Positions 45,117-56,101 of a DNA stretch of 64,000 nt are shown one piece after another (the first letter of the stretch is position 1; each line of letters begins with the position of its first letter). The stretch spans positions 660,533-724,532 of the forward strand of contig JAGFNQ010002612.1 in the NCBI GenBank assembly GCA_024364735.1, given 5' to 3'. The translations under genes were made by a program, and so were the position numbers. The notes below the pieces were generated by a model. It made no database searches. It was not told where the DNA came from and saw only the letters and a list, made by a program, of their open reading frames with translations. Source of the DNA: Boesenbergia rotunda (lineage: Eukaryota > Streptophyta > Magnoliopsida > Zingiberales > Zingiberaceae).

Positions 45117-46814
45117 GGGGGCGTTTGGTTCAAATTTGTTAATCGGAATGATAATGAGATTCATTGAAGGGTCAATGGGAATGAGAATCATGATTCCATT
45201 GATAGTGTTTTGTTCAAATCCTGAAATGAAAATTATTATCATTGATGATGTTTGGTTCAGTTTAACTTTAGTAATGGGAATCCATAAAAATTTCAAAGTT
45301 ACCTAAAATAATAGAATTATTACAAAATAGAGAAATTGAAATAAAATGAGTTGAGAGATAAATTAGAAAAATATAGAGAGAAATTATGAGAAGTAAGGTA
45401 AAAAAAAGAAATTAGAAGAAAAAAAAGGAGAAAATACAATAATAGAGAAAATAAAGAGAAAAATTAGAGAGAAAAAATAAGATAAGATATATGTGATAAA
45501 AAATAGAGAGAGAAATCGTTAAAAAAATATAGAGAGAAAAAATGATATAGAAAATGTAGAGAGAGAAAGTGATAGAAGATATAGAGAAAAGTAAAAAAAT
45601 AAATATATATAAATTATGATAAGATAGGTAGAGAGAGAGAGTAATATTAAATATAGAGAGAGAAAAAGAGATGAGAGAGGTAGAGAGAGAGAGTGATATA
45701 GAAAATATAGAGAGAGAAAGTAATATAGAAAATAAGTAAAAAATAAAGATAGATAAATTATAATAAGAGGGGTAGAGAGAGAAAGTGATATTGAAAATAT
45801 ATAGAGAGAAAGTAAGATGAGAGGGTAGAGAGAGAAAGTGATACATAAAATGTAGAGAGAGAAAGTGATATATGAAATATACAGAAAAAAAGAAAAATAA
45901 TGATAAATAAATTATGATAAGAGAGGTAAAGAGAGAAAGTGATTATCAAAATATACAGAGAGAGAATGAGATGAGAAAGGTAGAGAGAGAAAGTGATATA
46001 GAAAATAGAGAGAGAGAAAGTGATATAGAAAATATAGAAAAAAAGTGATATAAAAAATATTTAAAAAATGAAAAATTAAGATAGATAAATTATAATAAGA
46101 GAGGTAGAGAGAGAAAGTAATATTGAAAATATATAAAGAGAAAATGAGAGGGGTAGAGAGAGAAAGTGATATAGAAAATGTAGAGAGAGAAAGTGATATA
46201 TGAAATATACAAAAAAAATGAAAAATAATGATAAACAAATTATGATAAGAGAGGTAGAGAGAGAAAGTGATTATCAAAATATACAGAGAGAGAATGAGAT
46301 GAGAAAGGTAGAGAGAGAAAGTGATATAGAAAATATAGAGAAAGAAAGTGTTATAGAAAATATAGAGAAAAGTGATATAGAAAATATAAAAAAAAGTAAA
46401 AAATTAAGATAGATAAATTATAATAAGAGAGGTAGAGAGAGAAAGTAATATTGAAAATATATAGAGAGAAAATGAGATCAGAAAGGTAGAGAGAGAAAAT
46501 TATAGAAAATGTAGAGAGAGAAAAGAATAAATATGTAGAGAGATATTTTAAAATGTAGAGAGAGAAAGTAAAATGAGATAATATAAAAAGAAATAGTAAA
46601 ACAAAAAATATAAAATAAAAAAAGGAGTGTTTTGGATATATGAAAAGGAAGGAATGATTGAGGAATTTGATTGATGAGGGGGGAGTAGGGAATGAAAATG
46701 AGGGAATGATTCCCTGATTTTCATTCCTATTGACACTTACCAAACAGTGTCAATGGGAATGATTACCATTCATTCTCATTCCCTAGTCCCTATTACCCTA
46801 AACCAAACGCCCCC
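45117..46814. mobile_element. PIF/Harbinger (Tourist-like) element with intact ends
   Basis: Ends GGGGGCGTTTGGTT / AACCAAACGCCCCC with target duplication TTA (45114-45116 and 46815-46817). Terminal ~150 bases on each side carry AATGGGAATGA words. The interior (45340-46620) is a purine-rich tandem array, not a transposase gene. Confidence 0.9.
45340..46620 (+). repeat. Purine-rich (AGAGAGAAAGTGATATAGAA)n array with higher-order units
   Basis: Basic units of about 35-45 bases built on GAGAGAGAAAGTGATA recur with a higher-order period of about 328-336 bases (compare 45743, 46079 and 46407; and 45895 with 46223). Minus-strand open frames rich in Ser, Leu, Phe and Ile are translations of this repeat. 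Confidence 0.85.
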
Positions 46815-46816
46815 TT

Positions 46817-47184
46817 AGATGACAATGGGTCGGGATCGGGTCAGATTCTATATCCTCCGTGCCCATACCGATCGGGTATCGGATATGCTTCCAAATACTC
46901 ATATCCATTAAATAATCGGATATCTTATATACTAATAATTTTTCTTCTCTTAATTCAACTATATCATTCAACAAAAGTATATTATAATTAATATCATATT
47001 TAAAAAATATATATCTATAATTTTAAAAATAGATAAATATCTATATACATATTCCTAACATTAACACAAATTATTAGTGGATTTTGAGAAAAAAAATCAT
47101 ATATATATATATATATATATATATACTCCTACATTTCGATCGGATATCGGATCCTCTATCAGATTCGGAGGAAATTGTCATCCA
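46817..47184. mobile_element. Decayed hAT-type MITE, relative of the 33.5 kb copy
   Basis: Ends TAGATGACAAT and ATTGTCATCCA are degenerate forms of the 33487-33910 ends. The interior matches that element in reverse orientation, including the TTTTAAAAATAGAT centre and CCGATACCCGAT-like words, with a (TA)n expansion at about 47100-47124. No 8 bp duplication found. Confidence 0.7.
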
Positions 47185-47269
47185 TATCGTTGAGTGACCG
47201 TTTGCGCCATGGATAAAATCTTATCCAACTGAGACACCCTATATCGAGAAGTTTGTGCCATGGACCTGA

Positions 47270-47522
47270 AATGCCATCTCGAGAAGTATTGGCTGCTGCT
47301 GCTGAGTTGACAGAGGCAGAGGGTTTGCTAAGGAAGCTGAGCTGGACATTGACAGTGAATTGGTCATTGGCCCTCCTCCTCCTGTCATAGTTTAGAAGCT
47401 GCATCTGCAAATGAAGCTGAACGCTTCGAGGAGGTAGCTCGGATTGTTGGTGTTGATGTTGATAAACCATATGACATTCGTGGAGTCAATTGGAAGATGT
47501 CATCTGAAAATATCAAGAAAAG
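47270..47522 (+). pseudogene. Fragment of a J-domain / GPALPP-type gene, broken
   Basis: Across two frames one reads EVLAAAAELTEAEGLLRK, then after a shift LDIDSELVIGPPPP, then after another break NEAERFEEVARIVGVDV followed by YDIRGVNWKMSSENIKKR. The last part resembles the start of a J domain in plant proteins that also carry GPxPP motifs; homology is from memory, not search. The match stops after KKR, where an exon end is likely, and no further exon follows. At least two frameshifts make it non-functional. Confidence 0.5.
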
Positions 47523-49031
47523 AACTTTAATTCAGACTCGTTCGGTTGATTGTGAGGTTTACTTGGATACGTTCTATAACAAACGTGGATACTTCTTACT
47601 TAATTCTTATAGATTCATTTACCTTAAATGTATGATTATTTTATTATCTGAGTATGTTATTTTTATCTTAATTCTATTCTACTTATTTTTTCTGCTTGAT
47701 ACTTATTCTTGCTTGATCTTTGAATAGTAATCCAAAATGTATCATTTATACAGTCTCAATCTCTTGGCTTCTGATTTAAAAGTGTACTGCTTGTACGCAT
47801 GTACTGTAGAACAATCATGTAACCTATCTAGGATTTTGGTTGGCATTAGATAAATTCTACCAAGTAGATTAGTACATGTTTATTTACTTTGGTGTTGAGT
47901 GTGTTTCATATTGTATTGATTCCATGGTTTTGGTTTAATTGAGGTTGTGCATATTAGAGACATACACCATAGCATTGTTTGCATGCCGACGACCACTGGC
48001 TCCCTTGTCGTTGAGACGGGTCGTCGGTCTTATGTCCTGTTATGTCACACTCAGTTGGAGTTTTATGCAGACAGTTGATACTCCCCAAGTGTTTGGAGTC
48101 TCCACAGATATTTCAGGGTTTTATAGCCATAGATATTACAACTTTTCAACAGGTATTGTGGTGTATCTGCATAGCCCCAGGTTTTGGCTCTTGTATCTTG
48201 TCCACCCAAGTTACCCAATGTAGCGATAGTTGGTGTGTGTATTGTGCAGGTCATCACATATTCATATTGTGCATTGTGCATTTGCTTGTGTTTGCTGCAC
48301 TTGTTTGAGCTATGTTTGCTGTATTTTATTGATATGCATATTCGGTTATGATTTACTTTTATTATATGATCTGGATCTGCTCGACAGTACTAGTAGTTTA
48401 CTGAGATATTAGGGGGATTTCTGATCATGCACCTACATGTTACATTGATTTTCAGATATGTTTATTTGTACAGTTGTATTTGATTTATGTTCTTTACTCA
48501 AGAGAATGTATACCTTTATTTTTCTATATGATTGTTTTTATTCTTTTATTATATCATGCATTTATCTGTTTTTATACCCACAGAGTCCGCTCGAACTCAC
48601 CACCCCCCATTCTTCTTTTGATTCAGGTAGTCGATAGTTGTGTCTCGTATCGCCAAGAGAAGATCCAGCTGCCAGTTCCCCGTTTGAGTAGTTTCTTTCT
48701 ATTTTCGTACTTACGTAGTAATTTTATTGTATTGGTGTCGCTTTAGTTTTATTTTTGTTTTGGATGGTATTCAATTTCTCTATAGACGTGTATTTATTTA
48801 TTCTGCTAGATTTTGATTTGCTGCGCTTAATTTATGGAGATTTACTTATTATGGTTAATGCTAATTAGACATCTTATTAATTTGCGTGGTTGTGATTATG
48901 TAGATGTCAGTCGAGTGTGGTTGTGCTGTATATGTGTGGAGATGTATATGTATAAATATTTTAGATTGTCCGCGGTACAGGGGAGATGCTGCCTGATTTT
49001 CGAGCGAGCACGGGCCTCTGGGGGCGTGTCA
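47523..49031 (+). repeat. Probable Ty3/gypsy LTR, right end defined
   Basis: GGGGCGTGTCA at 49021-49031 followed by AATTTAGTGGTATTAGAGC is the usual LTR end/primer site junction of plant gypsy chromoviruses in mutated form. The left boundary was not found; the LTR could begin well right of 47523. No gene seen inside. Confidence 0.4.
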
Positions 49032-49500
49032 ATTTAGTGGTATTAGAGCGAGGTTGTCAAGGTAACTTGGGAGTTTTGTTTCAGACTTTTTGTAGAGTTT
49101 ATCTGATACCAATTTAGTAGTATCAACACGTAGGTTACGATGCCTACCTATATTCATGTTTTTGGAAGTTTTGAATTTTATCTAATGCCAATTTAATGGT
49201 ATCAGAGTGAGGTTTGTGACTATCAGAGCATCAATTTTATGAGGCTTGCGACATCTGTATGTGTTGTATTTTTTATTTTTCGAGGTTCTACCTAACACTA
49301 GTTTATTAGTACAGATTCAGTATTTTCAGATTTGGTAGAGTGGTGATCCCATAACCCACAGGTTCCAGGTTTTCGAAGTTATTTGGGTATTTATGGATTT
49401 GTATGGAGTTTACTTGATATCGATTTATTTGGTATTCGATTTTATGAGAGTCTTGGAACATTCTTAGTTCGTGTTTTCAGATTTTCAGAGTTTTACGGAG
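49031..49500 (+). repeat. Reiterated primer-site/leader repeat
   Basis: Segments beginning AATTTA(G/A)TGGTAT or similar start at 49031, 49111 and 49190 (period 79-80), with weaker copies near 49300 and 49421. Each starts with a version of the tRNA-iMet primer site and ends with a GTTT(A/T)-TCTGATACC-like word. Confidence 0.6.
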
Positions 49501-51039
49501 TCATCTTTCTTAACCCCATGTGTTGGGACTCTGTGATGATGGACTCTTCGGGTGACGAGCAAGTAAGTTGATAAATTTGCTAGTAGTTGTATATTTTAGT
49601 AATACTTGTTAAATATTTTAATAGGATAACTCGTGCATAAGATGTTATCCCTTTTGTTGGTAAGATAGAGATGTGTTCTGATGGTACATAGTGGATGATT
49701 TTAGTTGTTCAGGGAAAATGGCAAGTGTGAGTGATGTTTGAAAATAAATTTGAAACTAATGGATATAGTGAAAATGAATATTGGGAAGCATTGAATTTTG
49801 ATGGTCTGTTGTGGATGACTTTATTGTTGATCAAGAAATGATCAATTCTGGTTAAGGTTTAAGGATGAATTGGAATTAGTGGATATGGTGGAAAATGGAC
49901 TTGTGTGATATATTGCCTTCTAACGATTTATTAGTGGATTCATTTGGTAGATTTATTTGGATTTATTGGCATTGCGTGTGGAGGGATAATTGCAGATAGT
50001 CATCTCGTTAGATTTTGGTGTATATCTTTGATAAGTGACTTAACCTAGATATTTGACATATGGTGATGATGGATATCATGAAACTTCATCTTTATGATAT
50101 GTAATTTTATTGGTGGATTATTGGTGAATTTATGACGTTACGGGTTGTTAGTTAGAAATTGTCTTTGACTAGTCATTTATGGGCGATAGTGATAGACGCG
50201 ATGATTTGCTATTAGTGATTTGATATATATTTGGAGTCAATGATCTTATGGTTGAGCGCCCTACGTGTGATTTTGGTAAGTTTGATTAATGGTATTTGAT
50301 TGTTAGATGAAAATCTTTATGTTAGTAATCTTCAGTATAGGATTTATATTGAGAACCTCAGTGAGTAGAGAGTTGACAATATATGTTTCGCTTTGCGAAC
50401 ATAATGAATGGATTTAGGATGAATTGATGAAGTGTGGTTGATCTATAGGTTTCATATTTGGATGTAGTTGATTTGGTTGTAGGGATCGGTTTGTGTTTGG
50501 TGATATAGCTTCCTGCCGCAAGTTGATTGGGGATGGTTTCGTTATGAAATGCTTATCTGGTATGGTGATTCTGAATAGTTTTGACTTTTGCTTTTGGGTA
50601 GATTTTCATGAGTCATTTATGAGCTGTAGTTGTGTTTAACATCGATACCATATGAAATGGACTTGTATAGGATATGATCCTTGATGTTGCTTTGGTATAG
50701 AACCCTGTTTTAAATAGTTTGATCTTGTTCGGTAGTTTCATTTGCTATTTTGGTGAAGACCTATAGTGATTGGTGCGAATTGAAATTTTGGTCATAAGTT
50801 TCCTATGTGGCAGATCTGTGATAAGAAAGTAGTTTGTTGTTTCGGGAAGGGTTCACTATGTTTGTTGTGGTGAGCATGTGTTGATGTGAACTTGATTCTT
50901 GAAAGAATTGAGTTTGGTTAACCATATATGAGTTTAAGAATTTAACCTAATTATGATGATTAGGTTAGAAAGTAACGCGTGGTTACTTAAAATTTAATTA
51001 AGTAGATATTGTAGTTAGGATTTATTTTAATTTTTTTAT
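49501..51039. other. Decayed retroelement interior, no readable gene
   Basis: Follows the gypsy primer-site region. Recurrent GGATTTATTGGTG / TTAGTGGATATGG words suggest old internal repeats. No protein domain can be read in any frame. Confidence 0.35.
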
Positions 51040-51260
51040 TTATGTGTAGTTCAGCCATACCCAACATATCAGCCTACAGTTTATCAACCTCAGCAGTCGG
51101 TTGGACTTCCAGCACCTCAACCTATGCAACCTACCGCAGTTCAGATGATTCAGCCGCAGCCTATTCAGACGATGCCACCATCAATTTCGGAGATGGACTA
51201 GGTTCATGCTGTTACCAGGGAGGAAGCATAGCGGGCCAATAGATCGATATTCCGTGACAC
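51040..51260 (+). pseudogene. Gypsy gag fragment (Pro/Gln-rich)
   Basis: One frame reads VQPYPTYQPTVYQPQQS, further Pro/Gln-rich sequence with PAPQPMQPTAVQ, then a stop, VHAVTREEA, another stop and RANRSIFRDT. A Pro/Gln-rich tail before a V-x-A-x-TREEA motif is reminiscent of plant chromovirus Gag. Two in-frame stops. Identification is tentative. Confidence 0.35.
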
Positions 51261-51711
51261 GCATAGGAAAGAGCGATAGGGTACCCCAAATGTAGGTCAC
51301 AACTTGTGTCTGTGTCTCTACCATTTAGAGAGGTATGGGATAGATTCCAATTTAGTAGGTTTGTAGATCGGTTCCTATACTGGATAACTAGGTATTAACT
51401 AGCTTAGTGTTCGTATGGTAGGTAACTCGTTTGATCTGCAATCATGATCGAGGTTGACCATGGGAGTGATTCGTTGACTCGTTATAGGTACAACCTAGTA
51501 GCTCCAATAGCTGAGTCGGGAAGCTAGGGTTAAACCTGTCAGACAACTTATTGGGGGTTAAGGATTTCGGCCTTTGAGGTGCGTAGTGTTGGTTTCCACT
51601 CAGTATTTATACCATATATGGGAGGTTAGTACTTGCTTGATTTAATAGCGAATTTGGAGAACCAAATTTTTGTTAGTGGGAGAGAATATAAAATATGATT
51701 TTAAAAAAAGT

Positions 51712-51771
<60 letters not shown>
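51712..51771. repeat. (TA)n microsatellite
   Basis: About 60 bases of uninterrupted TA after an A-rich stretch. Confidence 0.95.
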
Positions 51772-51775
<4 letters not shown>

Positions 51776-51879
51776 CATAAATAAGAATTAAAATTGAAAA
51801 TTAGCTTACTGAAAAGGTAGGAGAATTTTTTAGAAATTTTATGAAGGTTGCGGGGATAATAGATGTGAGGTGGAGTATT

Positions 51880-52299
51880 TACAAATTATTTAAGGAAAAG
51901 TTTAGATTTTTTTCGACTATTGTCGAAAGACCGACAGTAACACTGGATCCCGACCAAGATTCTTTTAAATGTTGCTAACTTTTATTTTATTGCACTTACT
52001 CTATTGTAATTGAAAATAAAAGTGTACAGTGTTACACTTTCCTAGCTGTTGTACTTGACTATTCTACCGGGAGTTTACCGGTAGAAAGATTAATGGATTG
52101 TCCGTTGAAAAGGTCCAGTAGACCTGGGCCTTCGAGTAAGAGTTACTGAAGGCTCCAAACCAAATAAATCTTGTTGTCCCTGTGTTTTGTTTCATCGCTT
52201 TAATTTCCATTATACACTTGAAGTTTTTTTAAATTTAGAAAAAGCGACGATTTTAAATACACGTGATCCCCCCTCCCTCTCCGTGCAACTGATCCTACA
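51880..52299 (+). repeat. Copia-type LTR tail
   Basis: The order CCTGGGCCTTCGAGTAAGAG, CCAAACCAAATAAATCTTGT, a C-rich CCCCCCTCCCTCTCC tract and a final GATCCTACA at 52299 repeats that of the R/U5 of the 1559-2876 LTR in diverged form. The left limit is unsure. It abuts a copia gag fragment of opposite orientation, so it probably inserted there. Confidence 0.5.
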
Positions 52300-52560
52300 T
52301 TCTCAACTATGGCGTCATCTTCAATTTTATCTCCATATAATCTCATTTTACTGACAAGATCAGTAAGACGTGAAAATATTACTCAACTATTTCTGTAGAA
52401 GTCATCTCACATTGATCGTATAACCTTCGTAGCGACTACAACTTTGATTTTAGTGCTCAATCAACTTTTTTGTATGACAATTTTAAGATATCTCACGCCC
52501 CATTGCCGTCTTGGCATTTGCTATCATGCCAAAAATTGAATAATCTACTCCTTGATTAAT
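52300..52560 (-). pseudogene. copia gag fragment, minus strand
   Basis: Read on the minus strand, with frame changes, one finds LTDLVSKMRLYGDKIEDDAI, typical of the UBN2-type copia Gag. Several stops and at least one frameshift. It belongs with the minus-strand primer site at 52771-52782 and LTR at 52786. Confidence 0.55.
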
Positions 52561-52770
52561 TTGTCCCATCACGAGTTGATCTCGCCATTGAGAGTTTGCA
52601 TCGGCTCCTGAAAGACCTGGATCAATAAAGCTCCAAAGATTTCAAAGGTGTAGACTACCTGCCAATAATTATAATCAAGTTTCCCATTTAATTTGGGACC
52701 AGACTAAATAATATTAAAATTGTTTATCATATTTTACTACTAAGAAAAAGTGAGCTAGAAAATTACCAGA

Positions 52771-53097
52771 GCTCTGATACTACTTTGATAGCACTCGATA
52801 GAAACTCAGATGAAGAAAAAATAAAATATAACACTCAACAGTAGCAACTTAGATGAAGAAGAGACAAAATAAGATAGTAATAACATGTGGAGAATTAATG
52901 TATTTTTTTTATTACTGATGAACCAATTAAATCATAAGAATACATTCCTTTATATGTACGTAGGAAAAATAAAATTTAATCCTAAAATAATGTTACGGAT
53001 CCTAAAATAATATATTTAGATTTAATCTTAATCAAAGTATATCCATTAAATATGAATCTTTTATATCTTAATTTTAACTTAATTTAAATAATATAAC
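52771..53097 (-). repeat. Minus-strand copia LTR with primer site
   Basis: On the minus strand an LTR-like stretch begins TGTTATATTATTTAAATTAA at 53097, contains ACATATAAAGG, and ends GAGTGCTATCA at 52786. It is followed by TAGTATCAGAGC (52782-52771), a primer site with one change. About 312 bases, so a short-LTR copia. No target duplication found. Confidence 0.5.
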
Positions 53098-53149
53098 AAT
53101 ATCTTTATTTTTCACTCGCCTATCGAAACAAAAGAAATATTTAATTTTA

Positions 53150-53470
53150 TTTTTCAAAATTTTCTGATTTCTAATGGACCCTCAATAAGATTCGAAACTA
53201 GTGGAAACTTTGACCATATATAAGAGAAAAAAAGAATAAATTAATCACGTAAGATTTTTTAAAAATTCTTAGGTTTCTTAGAAAGTAGATGCTTATTCAT
53301 TGTTTCTTATGTTCTGTAAATAATCGGGACATTTTCCAGGAAGATTTTATTTTATCTTTATCCGTTCCGTTTGAAAGACTATCATGAAGTATATAAATTA
53401 ATTAAAAGATATAACTTATATAATATTTGATAAAAAAATTTATTGATATCAAAATATAAAAATGGTACAG
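53150..53470 (+). repeat. Dispersed repeat, relative of 44150-44530
   Basis: Same order of motifs as the copy 9 kb to the left, same orientation, with many substitutions and indels. Neither copy has recognisable transposon ends. Confidence 0.6.
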
Positions 53471-53790
53471 ATTTAATATAATATTCTTTTGGATATATTT
53501 TACATCCGATTTTTTATAAAAATTCAATTAGTAATAATTAAGCGAAAGTTATAAAAGAATGAAAGAAATATCTTTAAAAAATAGAAGATTTTAATTAGAT
53601 GACTAAAAATTATGCGTTTTAACTCTCTTATATTCTATACACAATTTAAGTTTTTTTTTATATTTTTAATTTTTATAATTTTTAATTTTTAAATATTTTT
53701 AAAATAAAATGATAATAATTTTGAATTAACGTGTTTATTATTATCTATTATTTTTATTAATCAACAACATTTGTGCGCGTTTTTTTTTAT

Positions 53791-53798
53791 TATATAAA
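53791..53798 (+). promoter_or_regulatory. TATA box of the Mediator 26-like gene
   Basis: TATATAAA 80 bases upstream of the ATG at 53878, at the border between AT-rich DNA and the GC-rich first exon. Confidence 0.55.
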
Positions 53799-53877
53799 TC
53801 CACCGTACCTGTTTGTTCGGGAGAAATTGGATTGCGGAGAGTGAGTGAGAGTGAGGGCGGGCGCCGATTTCTTCTCC

Positions 53878-54914
53878 ATGACGACTTCCTCGCTCGACCA
53901 CTGGCGGGGCTTCTTCCGGGCTGCCGGCGACTCGGACATCTTCCACGTCATCCGGCAAGCCATACGCGTCGCTGCCTCCGATCACCCGGACGAGTTCAAG
54001 AGCCGGCGGGATGAGATTGCACAGATGCTATTAGCCGCGCCTCGCCGCGTCAAGAAGGCCGACGAGGGACGCGGAAACGCCGTCAAAGCGATTGAGGACA
54101 AAGAGGATGACGGCTGTGGCAACGCCGTCAAAGCGATCGAGGTCAAAGCGATCGAGGAAAGGGAGGAGGACTCTGACCGCGTCAACGCGACCAAAAGCGT
54201 TGGAAGTTTATCACCGCCACTTACACCCTCCGAAGAACAGAAACCAGAGATGGCTCCCGTCGCTGTTGATCATGAGGAAAAAACAGATACGATGAGTCGA
54301 GAAACCTGGAAGGTGTCACTTTCAGAAAATGGCAAGATTCGTCTTAGAAGACTACTCCATGACCAAACGAAGAAGCCATCGGTGCCACAGCCAGAGCATC
54401 CTCCTGTGATTGCACCTGAACCTAGCTATCAGGATCAGGAAGAGCATAGACCTGATCAGCCAGTGATTGCTGTTGCTCAACCTGAGCCTCCCAGATTACT
54501 ACCAAACATGCGTCTAGATGTAAGTTTCGTTTCTAACTTAATTATATATAATTGTCTAAAGAATTAAGAATTATATTTGTTATAACAATTCAAATGTCTT
54601 GATCAGGATGCATTGCTTCGATCTAAGCTGGAAATGTCAAAGCGCAAGCTTCGCGAAGGCTACCAACAAACTGAAAACGGTATGCTAGATATTCAACTAA
54701 TTATTCATTTCAATTCTGTGCGAATTGAGCACTGTTTGATAATGTCTTGATATTCAACTGAAGGAAGATTAGTGACATATATATGTTTACTTGATATATG
54801 CATGCAGCAAAAAGGCAACGAAAGATACAAGTAATTCAACCTCCAGTAGAGATACCCAAGGACAGCAATAGAAAGCCTTGCCTGTTTAAGGGCTTGGGAA
54901 CTTGGCTGCGATAA
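53878..54914 (+). CDS. Mediator subunit 26 (MED26b)-like protein lacking the TFIIS N-domain
   Basis: Three exons: 53878-54519, 54607-54679 and 54808-54914, all with GT-AG junctions, give 273 residues. The ATG at 53878 is the first in the frame, which is open further upstream without ATG. Residues 5-52 (LDHWRGFFRAAGDSDIFHVI, then AIRVAASDHPDEFKSRRDEI) match the N-terminus of plant MED26-like proteins. The C-terminus (about 215-250: LEMSKRKLREGYQQTENAKR) matches their conserved tail. Between them is an acidic, low-complexity stretch with repeated NAVKAIE units and a Pro-rich region, where the family has a TFIIS N-terminal helical domain; I cannot see one. Normal MED26 links Mediator to elongation factors in the nucleus. 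This may be a divergent or degenerate copy; the frame is intact. Confidence 0.75.
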
Positions 54915-56101
54915 TTGATCTATCTTTCAAGCTAATTAAGCTGGATTTCACATGATCAGCTTCAGAAACAGGCGACACTGATTTTTTCAAGCTAGCTAGC
55001 TGCTTCTCAGGAGCTAACTCCAGTTGCTTGCCAGCTTTAAGTCTTGATGTGTACAGGAACCAACCATGCACACCACTTACATCAAACTAGCTTAATTTCT
55101 AGTTCATGAGTACGTAGTTAGTGAAAAGAACGGACACAAACTATATATTAACTGATGATCACTTTGTAGTTCTCTTCAGCAATTAGTTGAAATGACTATT
55201 TTCATTTAGGGGACGAAGGGCGATGAGATGAGGTTCACATGGAATAATGCCACTTTTACTTTTGGGTTTGGAATTGATTAGTGCGTGATTTTCATTTTGG
55301 TTGTGTCACCTCATGATCATGAGGTTCCTCCAGCAATTCCAGTTGTTGAGATCTAAGATTCAATAGAAATAACTCAGTTTGTAATTCCCGATGGATGGAT
55401 TACTGAGTTCTAATTTCCACCTTTTCATTTGATTGACATATTTGACATTTAGAAGGATCATCAAGAGTCGACCTTTCAAAGTTTAAGTTCCATTGATTCA
55501 TCATAAAACTGAACCTCAATCTGCTTTTGTTGTCTACTTGTAAGTAGCTAGAGTGGAATTCAAGTGAATCAGTACTCATAAGCCAGGAAAATAAGTTAGA
55601 TCTTTGGGTTTCAAATTTCTCGTTTTGAATTCTAATGTGAGAGTGTTGTTAATCAATCCCATTGGTACTCCACAAGTATAATTGTGATACTCCAACTGAA
55701 ATTGATCCAAACAACAATGAAAAGTACTACAATAGAGCCTTCCCCAATACCTCTCATTGGTGGTAAGCTCACATGGTGATGTCTTTTGTTGCATGTCAAT
55801 TAAATTACTACTAACAAAGGTATTTTGGTAAATATTATTAACCTTAAGCGCAACCTCTAATTCTGTAGGCCTTTTTGTTAGTTCAGACTCGAGTTGGATT
55901 CTATTTTGACTTGATCCTTCAGTTTTGATTGATCCTCGTGAAGTTTGGTCAATTGAGTATAGAACTTAATTGCATGCATCTTGGTGTTCTATTAGGTGCC
56001 TTGAGGGTTCTATTTTGACTTAAAATTAAACTTATTACCTTTGTGTTCGCTTCTATGTCTTGAGTGGATCGCCTTAGTGTTCTACCACAGTCGGAGTCAC
56101 C
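54915..56101. other. 3' flank of the Mediator-like gene, no gene seen
   Basis: The first few hundred bases are probably 3' UTR. The rest is ordinary mixed DNA with no recognisable element. Confidence 0.5.

Noticed and set aside
45412..46743. Several minus-strand open frames rich in Ser, Leu, Ile and Phe
   Set aside because: They are translations of the purine-rich tandem array; composition and periodicity explain them and no domain is present.
47939..48746. Several short plus-strand open frames, Cys/Leu-rich
   Set aside because: No motif, no splice logic, and they lie in a probable gypsy LTR.
53845..53877. Upstream extension of the Mediator-like frame
   Set aside because: The open frame extends 5' but without ATG; the ATG at 53878 starts the conserved N-terminus.
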